Source of the DNA: Desmodesmus armatus
Lineage: Eukaryota; Chlorophyta; Chlorophyceae; Sphaeropleales; Scenedesmaceae
Direction: 5' to 3'
Assembly: GCA_007449985.2 (NCBI GenBank)
Contig: VIIQ02000574.1
Span: 558,001-622,000 of the forward strand
DNA length: 64,000 bases
Made by a program: the position numbers and the translations under genes. Positions 11,901 to 30,900 of the stretch are shown piece by piece; within the stretch, counting starts at the first letter, position 1; every line of letters begins with the position of its first letter. The notes under the pieces are model-generated. The model worked only from the letters and a program-made list of their open reading frames with translations. It had not been told where the DNA came from and did not search any database.

Positions 11901-14689
11901 TACCGCAGCACCGCCGCCGCCAGCCGCACCCACCACACCGCCGCGACCACCCCGCCCCGCCCCCCACCACCCCCACCCCCCGCAGCCGCCGCCGCCGCCG
12001 CAGCAGCCGCAGGTGGCAGCGTGATGTCTGCCGTAGGTGCTGTGAGGCTGCGCAGGTCCCACAGCTTCACCGTGCCATCCATGTCACTGCTGCTGACAAG
12101 GGTGTGGCCGTCCTGTGGCAGAAACTGCAGCGACGTCACGCTGCGCCGTGCTGAGCCCCCACCGCGGCCCCTCACACCCTTGCTGCCAGGTGTAGCACCT
12201 GCAGGCCCCGCAGCTGCGGTGGGGGTTGTGCTGCTGCTGTGGTGGTGTGCTGCGGGTGTTGTGATGCTGATGCGGCCGACGGGTTGCAGCTGCATGCGCC
12301 TGCGGGTGGCGGACCAGGTTGAGGGCAGGCGCAGGTCCCACAGCAGGATGCCACCATCACGCGAACCTGAAGATGGTGCAGGACGTAGAGGGCCCGGGGG
12401 GGGGGGGGGGCGTGGCAGTGAGATTGGGTGTGACGGAAGGCTGTGCGGAGTGCGTGCCAAGGCAGCAGAGTCACTTGATGTGTGATATGTAAGAGTGGTA
12501 TGTACATGCTGCAGGTGCGCACATGGGTGCCAAGCATGCACCTAGCAGCCTGTGTGCTGGCAGGTTGTGGCACCCACTGCACCACATGTTTGCATACCAG
12601 ACAGGCACCAGCAGCAACCAGTCACCCCTCCCCCTTCCCCACAACCACTGTTGTCACCCACCTGATGCCCGGATATCGCACCCACAGCTGCACAAGTTTG
12701 CATATCAGACAGGCACAGCAGCAACCCGTCACCCCTGCCCCCCATTATCTTCACCTGAGGCCAGTATGTCCTGGCTGGTGGTGTGCGGTGTGACCACCTT
12801 GACACTTCCATCATGTCCAGCGCAGTACACGCGCAGCCGCCCAGCAGCAGTGTCCCACACACCAACGTGCTGGTCTCCAGAGGCGGTGTACAGCACAGAG
12901 TCGTTCTGTGTGCGGTGACATACAGCGCAGGCAGCAGCAATGCCAGCAGCACCGTGTGACAAAGGTGCGTCATGCAGGAGGAGTGTCTGGAGCTGGCGGG
13001 GAAAGTGTGGGTTTTGTATAAGCCCTCTACAGCAATGTTGGTGGCAGTATACGGTCACAAAAGCTACAACAGTGTGCCCATTGTGCCGCTGGTGCAGTGT
13101 CTTGAAAAGCAAGTCAGCAGGGCCACCTGTGTGGCTTTGTCTGCATCAACACAGCACAGCCAATAGTGTAGCAGCGTCTAGCCTTCTGTTCAAGGGTGGT
13201 GCTGCTGCAGCAGCTTGAGGCCTGCAGCCCCTGGCAGGCTTCGGCACATTGGTGCATCTGAGTTGATCAAGGCGATGCAACTCTAATGTGTGGTGTTGTG
13301 TGCAGCAAGTGTGTGACACCTATATTGCGCCTGAGCTTCTACCCTTGGCATGGTATCAGGAGACGTGGCTGTATTGGCAGGTGTGCGTGCAGAGATAGGC
13401 AGAGAGGGTGAGGGGGGGGGGGGGTAGGGCAGGGAGAGAAGAGAAAGGGACAAAGTTATTGGTGCGTGGGGGCCTCACAGGTAACAGACAGGGAGGCAGG
13501 CAGGTGTTCCCTGCTCCTGACCCACCTTTGCCCATGCCAGGTCGAAGATGGTGTTGTTGTGTGCCAGCCACCTGGCGCGTGGGGGGTTGGCTGCGTCTGT
13601 GTAGAGGCTGTCCGGCAGTGTGGCTGCTGAGGTGTCCACAATGGACACACAGCCCTCCTCGTCACCCACTGTCAGCAGCCTGCACCCTTGAACAGCCTGC
13701 AAGGCACCGGGGGGGGGGGCGTGTGTGTGTATGTGTCAGGGAGGATGAGGGGGAGGAAGCAGGGACAGGAGAGGCAGGGGCACAGGGTGTGACCTAGGGG
13801 TCACCAGCAAGGGCAGGTGAACAAGAGACAGTTGGTAACAGCAGGCACAGGCTGGAGGCTGCTGCAGCTGATGTGGAGGTAACCCCCCCTTTTTTATTTT
13901 TGCCAATAGGACCTTTCCTCTGGTGTTGCACATACTGTGTATGGGCGAGGGTGAGGTAGGCCATGTCTCTGCTGTGAAGCACAACTGCCACAGGAGCCAG
14001 CAGCACCACATCTGCACAGCTGATCAAGCTACTGCCGGTTGCTGCATGTGCTATCCATCTCCCACCCACTCACCTGGTTGTAGGTGATGGAGTAGGGAGG
14101 GCAAGGGTCGCCGTCTGGGTCCACTTTTATCACACCTGCCTGCTGCCCACTGCAACTGAAGGCATGTATGTAGCTGCTGGGGACGGCAAAACCTGCATAA
14201 AAGAAGTGTTCGATCAGATCATTGCTTTCTCAGGCGGTGCTGGGGTCTGGCAGTGCTGCCTGTCTCACGTCTGTTGCCACTCAGCTCCCGGTCCAGCAAC
14301 CCAGCAAGCAGCCCACGGCTGCTGGTGGTGCTAGGCAGCATAACACGCTGCAAACTCTGAAAAAATCGGCTATTGGTGACCGCTGGCTCCTGTTGAGCTG
14401 CTGCTGGGAGACTGTTGCTGTCAGATGGCAGTTTCCATCTTGTCTGTTGCAGTGCAGGCAGAGCAGCATTCCGCGATACAGGATCGAACACTGATAACGT
14501 AGGCCACCACTCAGCCTCTTCAAGCCCCCGCACACATGCAACACTCGAACCGATTTGAACTCGAATGAACTTTGAAACAATAACACGGACCGGCCCGGTG
14601 ATCTCCCAGTTCGCCGCTTCAAGCTTGGAGAAGCATTTACCCCATTTGCAATACACTTGCAGCCGCCCGCCTCTTAGTTGTTCAGCCAT
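6671..14689 (-). CDS. CDT2: CDT2/DTL, WD40 substrate receptor of CRL4
   Basis: CDT2 recruits PCNA-bound proteins such as CDT1 to the CUL4-DDB1 ubiquitin ligase. Exons on the minus strand: 14689-14269, 14192-14074, 13696-13526, 12905-12755, 12366-11831, 11485-11299, 10720-9814, then about 9470-6671. WD repeats are plain: NNTIFDLAWAK, LYTASGDQHVGVWD, GILLWDLR, GTVKLWDLR, DYLVSGSSDGKAYVWQ and GHTGEVTAVAWCPQDYCQLA. The two WDxR motifs are the DDB1-binding (DWD) signature and match the two in animal DTL. A very long Gln/Ala/Ser/Gly-rich tail follows, with SP/TP sites, and the protein ends near RKRQCRLADLWN, a PIP-box-like element where DTL also carries one. Frame is lost by one base at about 11414-11421 and again in the G-runs at 11945-11990, and at C/G-runs in the tail (about 10250-10262 and 8590-8605). 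The start at 14689 is the first ATG; the conserved N-terminus begins about 110 residues later. Confidence 0.88.
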
Positions 14690-14954
14690 GCCTGTGTGCG
14701 TGCTGCCACGTGACGTGCTGTGTGTGATGGAGTGCCCAAGCTCAACTCGTTCCTTTTGATGGCAGGGTCCACGGTATCCCTAAACAGAGATTTGGCGTAT
14801 TGTCATTGTGTGGTTGAGCGTGTGGGCCGCCAGGTAGCAGGGCTGAGCACAGCCCTGCTTGTTCATTTCAACACCCCAAGGCAAACCCTGTCAAGCGAAC
14901 ACCAATTCATCCCACCATGCCCATTCAAGACCTGAAGCCACAGTATGTGCGTAA

Positions 14955-14966
14955 TTACAAATTACA
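14955..14966 (-). terminator. Two TGTAA polyadenylation words for KARI
   Basis: On the minus strand TGTAA occurs twice, 93-105 bases after the KARI stop at 15059. TGTAA is the usual poly(A) signal in Chlamydomonas-type algae. The CDT2 start lies about 270 bases further on. Confidence 0.65.
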
Positions 14967-15058
14967 CAGCAGCAGCTGTACACTGTCTACCCCAGTCAAG
15001 CCCTCACACACTCAGCGCTCCCTCAAAAGCAATCATTCAGCAGGCACACACGTCGCGC

Positions 15059-20877
<5,819 letters not shown>

Positions 20878-21411
20878 TTTGCTCTAAACGTAGCAGATGA
20901 ACTGCTCGTGAGCTGAAAAGGGACGGTTGAGACGATGTCCGAGCGAATAGCTGCAATGAGTGGGTCAAGACAGTGAGAAGAGTGTCCAACCAAATTCCCA
21001 ACTTCGGCAGTTCGCGATCGGTCACGAGGCAATGTGATTTCTGCATAGAATTGCGTCCAATGCTTTTCAGAGGGCTTGAAGCTGCAGGGGAACGCTAAAT
21101 TGTCGATGGTGCCTGTCAGCAGATGATCTATGCACAATTGCAGAGAGAGCAAATCCCAGGGACAACAACAGTCAGCTCCAAATCACCACACAGCCCATGT
21201 GTGACTGCCAAAGGTTCATGACGACTGCCTTCATGTACACCTGTACACCTGGCTCGCCACCTGGCCAACTGTGCACATCCCGGCCCTCATCACCAAACAC
21301 GAGCTCGAATCACCACAATTCCTGTCATCGCCGACCAAGCCCCAAACCCACAGCCACCGTCTCCAAACCAACTACTCCCAACACCACAGTTCCACTCCCA
21401 CGCCCTCCTCA
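20878..21411. promoter_or_regulatory. KARI upstream region and U2AF2 3' flank
   Basis: About 530 bp between the KARI start and the U2AF2 stop, both on the minus strand. It must hold the KARI promoter and the U2AF2 terminator. I see no clear TATA box or TGTAA word. Confidence 0.4.
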
Positions 21412-24400
21412 TCACGCTGCTGTGCTGTGGAAGTTTCCTGTGAGGTAGTCAGTCTCCGACAGGAAGGTCCCCTCAACAGTGTGCCCGCCAAACTTGCGCC
21501 CGTGCATGGCCTGCTTGGCCTTGAGTGCTGCTGCAAGGTCTGTGTACTCGATCATGATCAGACCCAGGCCCACAGGGTGGGGGTTCTCTGCAGTGGGGCG
21601 GGGGATGTGCAGCTTCACCATGGTCCCATACTTCTGGCACTCCTCCTGCAGGGGGCAACGGGGAAAGGGGGTAAGGGCAGCGAGGTGGAGGGGGGGGGGG
21701 GGCGATGTTATTGAACATGTTGAAGGATGGCGGAGAGGTTGAGAAGGAGCAACTTGAAACACGCAGGCGAGGCACGTGCGGGGTGATAACTCAGATACGT
21801 CCTTGAAAGGCAGTGGCCCACTCCGGGAGAGAGAGGGAGGGAGGGAGATATAGGGAGAGTTGATGGCGGCGGGCGGGGAGGTGGACGGAAAGGTGGACCG
21901 TTGGAAGACAGGAAGGTCGACTCACGCTCGACTTGCATAAGTAAAAAGCCCACCGTGCAGCAACCACTACACAGGCACACGACCCTACATTGAGCACCGT
22001 GATCAGTTCAAACATTTGCCTGCACGATGTTGATGCTGCAGGGTGTCACAGTCCCCCTTTCAACTGCACATCATGTCAACCCCTGCCGCAAACAGCCCTC
22101 CAGGTGGGGTGCCACACCTCTGGAAGTTGAGGCGCGCGATCCACATGAAGGCTTGCTTGAGGCAGGGGTCGCCATGCTATGCAATCAAGGGCGACTGGGG
22201 CGGTCGTGCCTGTGTTCCTCACTCTCCATTGCCCGACCCTGCTTACTCCTCCACAATCTGCACAAACTGTGCTGATTCCCCCCCGGCGTGTGAGCCCCAC
22301 AGCGCAGCTACCTAGCACCAGCACACCAGCACACAACCCAACAGCGGCTATCATGTAAACGGTTTCACCTGCATGCTGTTGATGCTGCAGGGTGTGACGG
22401 TTCCCCTATCAACTGCACATCATGTCAACCCCTCCCTCAAACAAGCCTCCAGGTGAAGCGCTGCACCTATGGAATAAGGTGCAACACTTCACATGAAGGC
22501 TTTCTTGGGGCAACGGTCAACCTGCTATGCAATCGAGGGCAACTGTTATATTGCCTGTGCTACTCTGTGTTTGCTGCTGTTACATGAACGGCAACTCATT
22601 GGGCTCCATAACACGTTGACTGCCGGTGCGAGAGCACGTAACGAAGGCATATCCAACCACACTTACAACTCCATTTCCTGCACACTTGGTGCTTGTCTGC
22701 ACCCCCCCCCCCCGGGCTTACCTCCATATCCTGCACGATTCTGTGTAGTCTGTTGGGTTGCGCAGCTCCTCCACATCCACAGCATTCTTCAGCACCACAA
22801 TGCGGCTGGCACCTGCCAGGCCAGGAACCATGCCAGGCATACCAGGCAGGCCTGGCATCACCACACCCGGCAGCATGCCAGCCATCAACCCATCCATACC
22901 ACCCGGCTTGGCACCCTGTGACACACACATACACACAAAGTGAGGCACCAACACCAGCACACAGCGAGAAAGAATGTGCGAAACACAGAGGGACGCTTTG
23001 CATGAACCCTAGAAAAGCAGAGAAGCCAGCACAGACCTTCCTGCCTAGAGCCTTGCGTATAGAGATGCAGGGATGGTGTGTATGTCCTGTTGATCAGTAG
23101 CTCACATCCCCCATGTGTGTTGGGGGGCAAGCGTGCCAGATACAGCAGTTGTGATCTAGCAAAGTATCCCAATGTTATGTGCTTGGGTCAGCAGCACACA
23201 ATACGAAGCTTTGCCACCAACCAGCATGCCTGTTCACTTGATGCAGCCCCCTGCTGCCTGCATCCGCAAATCAGAAATAGTGCATGCGGAACCAGCACTT
23301 GGTGTAGCCACCACTGTCAGCTGACACAACCTTGGGTGCTATGTGATTCAGTACTGCCTGCCTGCCTGCCTGTCTGCCTCACCTCTGCCGCCCTGCGCAC
23401 AGTGAGGGTGCGGTCACCCATCTTCAGGCCGTTCAGTCCAGCACACGCCACATCAACAACGTTGGGGTCAGAGTACACCACAAAGCCGTACCTGCAGCAG
23501 CACAACACAGCAGTGAGGGCAACCACCCCTCCTCATTAGCATACAGCTGTTCCGACCTGACACAATGATACCATCACGTGTCTTGCGACGCATGTTGGAT
23601 GGTTGTTGTTTTACACACCGACGTTACTGATTGTGCTGGGCCTCCCCCATAGCGCCTTCTGTCACCACAACTACCCTCCTCCTCTTGATGCCTTCATTGC
23701 CTGCTCCCCTTTCTTCCTGCCCCTCCCCGGCAGGAGTTGAAACTGACAGGAGGCCAGTCTTTACGTGAGGCTGACAGGGGGGGGGGGGGTGCCGCCACGG
23801 CATTGACAGACCAAGAAGTCACATGGCTGAAAGGGTTGGTGCTGGTACTAGTCAAGGACCTGGTATCATCAAGTGGTACCAGCACCACACCCTCCCAGCC
23901 ATGCAACTGCGTGCTCTGTCCATGTCGGGGGTAGCTCCCCTCCCTCCCTATTCTGTCTCCGATTAGTCCACCATGGGGACACCTACTGATGTGTGGGGGG
24001 GCAGTAGGTGACGGCAGATGGGGCAAGCGCACACATTTGCGACACTGTCTACATGCACTTGTCCCTCCCTGTCCCTCCCCTCTCCCCGCACGCTCACCCC
24101 TTGCTGTTGCCTGTCTCCCTGTCCTTGACCAGGTCAAACGACTTGATGGCCCCAAAGCTGCCCAGCAGCTCCCTGCACTGCTCATCATTCAGGTAGTACG
24201 GCAGACCACCCACAAACACACGATCCGGATCCTGACCAGCGCTCATCACACCGCCGCCACCGCCACCACCAGCACCCAAGCCGATGGCGGCCAGGTTGAG
24301 GTTGGGGCTGGGGTTTGCCGGGCCCAGGAGGGCTGCTGCTGCGGGGTTGTAGTCGTTGGGGCGGCGCACACGCACTGCCACACCTCAAACATGATGCCGT

Positions 24401-27400
24401 CCAGTGCCATGGCGTTGGATGTCTCCTCCACTGGATTGAGAATGCGATGGGGATTGCGTGGTGGCGAGAGAGTGGCGGGGAGGGGAAGAGGGGGTGTGGG
24501 GAGCAGGGAGGGGGCGGAGGCAGGCAGACAGGGAACACAAGGCAGAGGTGTGGTGTGAGTGAACAGTTGCGGCCCACACACACCCAGTCACTGTGATGCG
24601 AACAGCTGCTGCAGCATACGATCAGCTTGTAGCTGCTGGTCATGATGCCGTACAGTGCCAGCGGCTTGCTGCCACGGCCTGTTCCAGTGCAAGGCGCTAG
24701 AGCCAGGCTAGGAGTCACCCCTACCACCTACCCACCAGCACTTGGCGGTGTGTGAGCAGGTACAGCAGCACAGATGTGGTGATGAAATTTGGTGTCCGCT
24801 GTAGGCGGCTGTCACCCATGTCCTAACAAACATCCGCTCAGCCAGAACAAGCCACCATAGCTGCTGGTGTGGTGCACAACACAGGAAAGACGATACAGCA
24901 GCACATGAAACAAACAGGAAATGCAGCGCAAGAAAAGCAAACGCAGCGGCGAGAAATGCAGCAGCAAGAAAGGCCAGCCGCAAACACAGCAGCGAGAAAA
25001 CAAAGCAGCAGCAAAAGAACACAGCGGCATGCACCAGAGCAGCACACAAACAAACAAAACAAACACAAACAGGCATGCTCAGTACATGGCCTCGATAGGG
25101 GCAATCGCTGGCTGGTGCGCAGCCGCCTCGCAGCCACACCCTTGGTTGCCCCCATTGCCGGGGTCCTGCTTGCCTCACACTTGGCGGCAGCTGATGATCA
25201 CACCACCTGACCCCCCTCCTCCCTCTGCTTGCCACCACACTGGCTGAACCCCTACTCCTCACTTGCCTGCTTCTAAGCCCCCCCCCCCCCAAACACCATC
25301 AATCTGCCCTTTTGCGCAACTCTTGATGGCCCCTCACCCCCCCCCACTGCGGCCCGCGCCCCCTGTGCAAACCCCGCCCACCCACACCCCCTCCCCCAGG
25401 TGTGTGTCGCGTTACCTGTCCTGAACTCAATGAAGGCAAAGTTCTTGTCCTTGTTCATGTACACATTCACAACAGACTGCCCTGCAACCAGCAGCAGCAA
25501 CGACACAACAGCAACATACAGTCAGCGTCCATGTCACAACCAGGTGTGAACTTGGCCCATTCTTCTCTCTGCACTCCCTATTGCTGCAACATGCGATGCA
25601 CGCCTGCATCATAGGTCAGGCACCCTGCATTCGCCGGCTTACTCTGCCGTACGCCCACCACTGGCATGGCACCAAACCCAAAAGACAGGAAACCCCCCAC
25701 GCCTCCCAGGCAACAGTCTCTCTTCCCTCCTTGCTGCACCCATCCTTTCCCTCACCCCTGCCAGCCCCGTACCTGGTCCTGCCGTGTTCCCTCCCACCGC
25801 TGCCAGTGCATGGCTGAAGAAGGTACTGACAGAGCCCTCGTTGGCAGTGGGGGGCAGACCACCCACGTACACACGACGCGCATGACGGGTGGCCTGCTGG
25901 GAGTGGGCTGTGCCTGCAGTGACATAGGGGAGGGGTGGGGCGCAGGGGGCCAAGATACAACGGACAGCAGCACCAGCACAGCAAGTTGTGAGCGGCGTCA
26001 CAAGGAGTGCTGTATGTCTGCAGTTGTGTCTTTGCAAGGGCCTGAACACGTGTTGAGGCCCCTTGATTGGGCCCAGACCTCACACCGAAAGAGGTGATAC
26101 AGCTGTGGCTAGCCTGCTGGTGCCTCTGTCACCGCTGGTACCCAGCTAACTATGTGTGTGCAGAAGAGGTGCATGACCTGGGTTGATCGCCAGGCAACTT
26201 GCGCTAATGCCCCCCCCCCCCCTGTTGCGCTAATGCCCCCCCCTTAGCCTCTCCCCTCACCTGCAGCCCCAGACAGTCCTGCCATGCCGCCCAGTCCTGC
26301 CATGCCTCCCAGGGCAGACATGCCTGCAGCTGCCATGCTGAGGGGGTCAATGGCAGCCGATGCACCCAGACCAGATGCTGCACCCAGACCACCCAGACCA
26401 GCACCCAGGCCGCCCAGGCCTAGACCAGCAGCACCCAGCCCAGGCAGCCCAGGGATGGCAGCGGCAGGCGGCAGCACACCGGGCACCTGTCGCAGCAGTA
26501 GCACACAGACAGCTGTCACTGTTGATGTCCTAATCAGGTGCAGTGCTTCTTAGTTTGCCAACAAATCACTGTGCCGAGGAACAACCTGTCACAGTAAGGA
26601 ACGACGAGGGTGTGCTGCAGGTGATGTTGGTGCAGGTCAGCATCTGCCCACAATCGCGAGGTCCTCTTGCAGTTCAAGGTGGCGTCACACTACCACAAAC
26701 GCATTACTGGCTGGCTGGCTAGATGAAAGGCTTGATGTCCTGCTTACCTGTGAGGGTGGTACTGCTGCCAGGTTTGGCACCACTCCCCCCTCAGGCAGCA
26801 CGTCCCACTGGGTGGGCCGCCTGCGCTGCCGGCGGGGAGGCGTGCGGCTGCGGCTGCGGGACCTGCACAGGGGGCAGCACACAGCAGACAAACACAAGAG
26901 GGGAGCCGCTGCTCAGCAATGACTGCTGTGAACTGGAGTTGGGCAACGAGTGCGTTGCTGGACCACCGCTGGCACGTTGAAGTGAAGGCCCTCAGGGGCA
27001 AACCCGGGGGGGGGGGGGTGTCCACAGACAAGCATGGTGGCAACAGTTGTGCGCAGAGCAGCAAGACTGCATCTTGTGACGTGTTTCACACTGGCAAGCA
27101 CATCGTGACGTGTTTCACACTGGCAAGCACATCGTGACGTGTTTCACACTGGCAAGCACATCACGACAATACTGTCCTCACCTTGAGCGCCTCCTGTCCT
27201 TGTCCCTGCTGCGTGAACGCGACCGGTGCCTGCTGCTCTTGTGGCTCCTGTCCTCATCCCTGCGCCTGTCCCTGTCCCTGTCACGCCTGTCCCCTCTGCA
27301 TATACAATACACCGTGTGTTGCTTAGTTGCTGTCACCGTGTATGCAGGCAAGGCCAAGGCCTGCAGCAGCCTGAGGCAAGTGGACTGTGCAGCTGTTGCT

Positions 27401-27609
27401 TACCCCCTGTCACGATCACCACGGTCGCGGTCCCTGTGCTCACGTTCTCTGTAATCATCAGCCTGCAAGAATAGGGATGCGTCAGTATGAGACAAAGAGC
27501 CTGCGGCATGAATCTGCCCAGCCAGGCCAGATCAAGCAGTGGCCGGAAAGGAACGTGAGCAAGCAGTACTCACTGGGGGTGCGGGAAACCCATTTCCCCC
27601 GTCAGCCAT
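21412..27609 (-). CDS. U2AF2: U2AF large subunit (splicing factor)
   Basis: U2AF65 binds the polypyrimidine tract and brings U2 snRNP to the branch site. Exons: 27609-27574, 27462-27404, 27295-27182, 26862-26748, 26486-26261, 25913-25773, 25481-25416, 24430-24098, 23491-23383, 22915-22722, 21645-21412, about 542 residues. Order of domains: RS domain (RDRDRGDRDRG..., HRSRSRSRDKDRRRSR), the U2AF35-binding ligand motif RRRPTQWDV with its tryptophan, an Ala/Gly/Leu-rich linker, RRM1 (RRVYVGGLPPTANEG, NKDKNFAFIEFRT), RRM2 (DRVFVGGLPYYLNDEQCREL, YGFVVYSD), and a C-terminal UHM with the RxF signature in GRKFGGHTVEG. The linker and RRM2-UHM link are Gly/Met/Pro-rich and longer than in plants. One base is missing at about 24383-24386 (before VAVRVRRPNDY) and one at about 22740 (before IVQDME). 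Confidence 0.92.
22026..22545. repeat. Direct duplication of about 170 bp in a U2AF2 intron
   Basis: Segments starting near 22026 and 22373 share a diverged sequence: both begin GTTGATGCTGCAGGGTGT, pass through AACTGCACATCATGTCAACC, then CACATGAAGGCTT, and end near CTATGCAATC. They lie 347 bp apart in the intron before the last U2AF2 exon. No coding potential is visible. Confidence 0.75.
27076..27162. repeat. 29-bp direct repeat, three copies
   Basis: Three perfect or near-perfect tandem copies of a 29-bp unit beginning GTGACGTGTTTCACACTGGC, in the U2AF2 intron between the second RS exon and the exon with RRRPTQWDV. The last copy ends about 20 bp from the RS exon donor. Confidence 0.9.
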
Positions 27610-27964
27610 GTTTGTGAGAACTTCTGTTGCGCGGCTGCTTTGATGATGTGCTCCAGAGTTGCTGTTCCACTGCTGCTGCTGTTGTTCTAGCGTATAAACC
27701 TTCTGCAGCCCCGTGCACACTTCTTGAGCTGTTGCAAGAGTTGCCAGATACCGGAAGGGCACGGTGCAGGACGTGCACATGATGATGATAACACTGTCAC
27801 TCATACGTCACAGCAGCCCCACTTTTTGAAGCCTGGCGTGGATAGCGACTCATGTCACAGATGACCCCATCAAAGAGTCTTGCAACCTTCTCATACACTG
27901 ACACAGAGCCCCTGCCCCTCCTCCCCTGCCCCCAAGCTCCCCCCCCCCCTGCCAAGTCTCATCT

Positions 27965-30900
27965 TTACAACCTCCACCAGGGTCTACCTGCTTCAAACTC
28001 CACCCACTCAGGCTCAAGCTGCTGCTCAGCTGCAGCCCCGGCCTGGTCAGCGCCCTGCTCTCCCTGCAGGAGCAGCACTTCTGCAGTGCCAGCCCCCTCC
28101 CCAGCTGCCGCACAGCCCCTGGTCATGCGCCCACCCACATTCCTGATCCGCAGCTTGGCCGCCTGCAGGCCAATCGGCCTTGAAGGGTCTTCCTGATACA
28201 CCTTGCTCCAGTGAGCACCAGAGTGCCTGTGCTGGCCTGCAGGCTGCAGGTCAGGGGCACCACCCTGGGTCTGCTGTTGCTGCTGCTGCTGCTGCTGCTC
28301 CTGACCGCCTGCTTGTGGCTGCACTTGAAGCTGCTCCTGCTGCTCTTGTTGCTGCTGCGGCTGCTGTGGGTCCTGCGGTTGTGTGCTTTCATTACCTGAC
28401 TGCACCAGGTGCTGCCCCTGCTGCCACAATGCTGCCAGTGCCGTGTACAGCTGGTCTCCCAGCAAGGGGCACCCCACAGCTGCCATCTGTGCCCGGATCT
28501 GGTGTGTGCGGCCTGTCACCAGCTGCAGGGTGGTCTCATAGGCATTGGGGCCCCACTCCCTGGCTGCACGCCCTGTTAGAGTGACCTGCTCCACCTGACA
28601 GCAACAGCACAACAACAGCCACAAACACAACTTTCTCACCCTCGATTTTTCTGCAATGCTGTTGTTTTTCACCGGTACATCCGGCTCGTTGGGGTCGTGA
28701 TCACCATTCTCCTTTTCTCCATGCTGCATGTGCTTTAGATGCCCCAGTTTGGTGCAGAAGAACCCACCCAACACACGAGGTGCAGCCTGAGGATGGATTA
28801 CAGGAGGCAGCTCATGCAAGAGCCACCTGGCAAGCCAAGACCCCTTGCTGCCTGCCAACAATAGAATGCAGAGCAGCCGCCACATTTGCATGACGCAATC
28901 ATCCCATAAAGCATTCGCAAATCCTGCGAAACTGATGGCGTTTGGAAAACATCATTGCCCAAACACACCCACTGGCATGCATCGAACCGTTTGTGCAGTC
29001 AGCCACAGGGCTGAACTGTCACTCTCACCTGCTCCACAATGAGCTCACACCGCACAGCACCTTCAACAGCTGCCTGACAGGCCACATCACCCCCACCACT
29101 GCCGTCAGTGCTGCCGCCGTCACTGCTGCTGCCGCTGCTGTGCGCGTCCGGCACCGCGCACTGCGGCAGCATGCGTGTGTGTGCCGGCTCCCCTGCCGCC
29201 CGCTGCTCCATGACGGCCCAATGCACCATGGGGCCGCAGGGGGAGGGGCTGCGGTCAGGCACCTGCAGGAAGACCAAAAACACACGCTACAGTGACAGCT
29301 ATGCAGGAGCAGCGGCACAGCAAGAGGCGAGCTACGGAAATCCAGCACACCACATGTTCAAGTGTGGCAGCCAGAACACATTCACCATGCTGTCACTGTG
29401 CCGCATGTGTGGTGCCAAGGGACCTATGAGACGAGCTTCCCACAGTGATACACGATGGGCTTGCAATCACAATTGTGCAGTCCTGGCAGCAACAGGCTTC
29501 CTCCGTCGCTCGCCCACCAAGGGTGCCCCGTCAGCAGGCCTTCACACCATGTCCACCAACCTCCCCCCCCCAAAACTGTACACGGCTCCACATCACAGGC
29601 ACCTGTATGTCTTGACAAGTGCGTCGGGCTTGTTCTTGAGCAGTGCGCTGAACCATGATGCAAAGGCCTGGCTGCGTGCCAGCACCACCAGGCCGCTGGT
29701 GCCCACGTCCAGGCGGTGCGTGTTGAGCAGGCCGGCAGGGGGCAGGCCCAGCGCAGAGGCAGTGAGCGACACAATGTTCTCAAGCATATTGTCCACTGTT
29801 GGGGGGACCTGTTGACGGGGGGGGGGGGGGGGTGTCATGGCAGTGGTGGTGGTGGCAGTGGGGATGACAAGTGTTGGGGTGTGAACGGCTTTGTGAGCAA
29901 GGGCGAGGGGCTGCCGTTGCCCTGGCAGCAGGTGAACAAAAAGGTGGCAAGGCAGCTGTGCGCCCTCCCTACCATATGAGGGCTATGCTTGGGCTCAGTC
30001 TGTGCAGCATGCAGTGTGTGCGTTTGTATTTACACTGACGGTGGAGACACACATACAGGCTTCTCCAGCAAACGTTGTGCTGTCAGTGTTGTCGCTGGTG
30101 TGTTCGTCGCATGCAGCAGCAGTACATGTACTGTGTCAGGTGTCCCCAGCAGTCAGTGGCTGTCGCTGCCAGCCCTGTGCCTCACCTGCACTCCTGCCGG
30201 TTTGTCCACCACTACGTACTCAGGCCTGTCTGCCAGCACACATTGCCGCCAGTCCACAGTGTAGGCCGCTGGGAAACGCTTCGGGTGCACGTGTACCTGA
30301 CCGGCAGCAGCAGCCAGCAGCAGCAGCCAGCAAAAGAGACGGCTAATCATGCATGTGTGGCGAGGGGAGGACTGGAGTGTCCTAACCATAATTGTACCTT
30401 GATGCATTTCCATGTGTCATGACAAGCACACATTGGTGAGAATGGTTGGAATGCAGCAGGGGGCTGCTCACATGACATGGTTGATGCATTGGCTGGATGC
30501 ACTCCCTGTGTCTACACACCCTGCCAACAAGTCATTAGCTGTGCTGACCTGGGACCCCGCGCGCATATCCTGTGCAAGCACAACATCCGTGGCCGCTGCA
30601 TCTGCTAGCTAGCCAGGCTGCTGCACTGGAAGGACAGCATCCATGTCAATATAAACACTGCGTACGTCTGCTGCGCCGGGTTTGCACCTGCGCTGCACTA
30701 GCCCCCTGCTATGGCTGGCACAGGTGTATGACCTTCAGCCTTGCTTCTACTAACTGCTAGCTGCCCTGAGAGGCACCAGTGCTCCTGCACTCATGGCACC
30801 TGCAGGGGACGTTACTCCTGCCTGCACCCACCCTCCCAGCACAGGAGCGCTCAGCCCACCTACCCGGACGTAGGCTCCCTCCTGCAACTGACAGTCAGCA

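Noticed and set aside
27797..27897. Possible extra 3' exon of the pseudouridine synthase (VYEKVARLFDGVICDMSRYP)
   Set aside because: It can be spliced in phase, but the exon before it already ends in EAGRPWWRL plus a stop, as expected for the plant family. It may be an alternative end, not supported enough to annotate.
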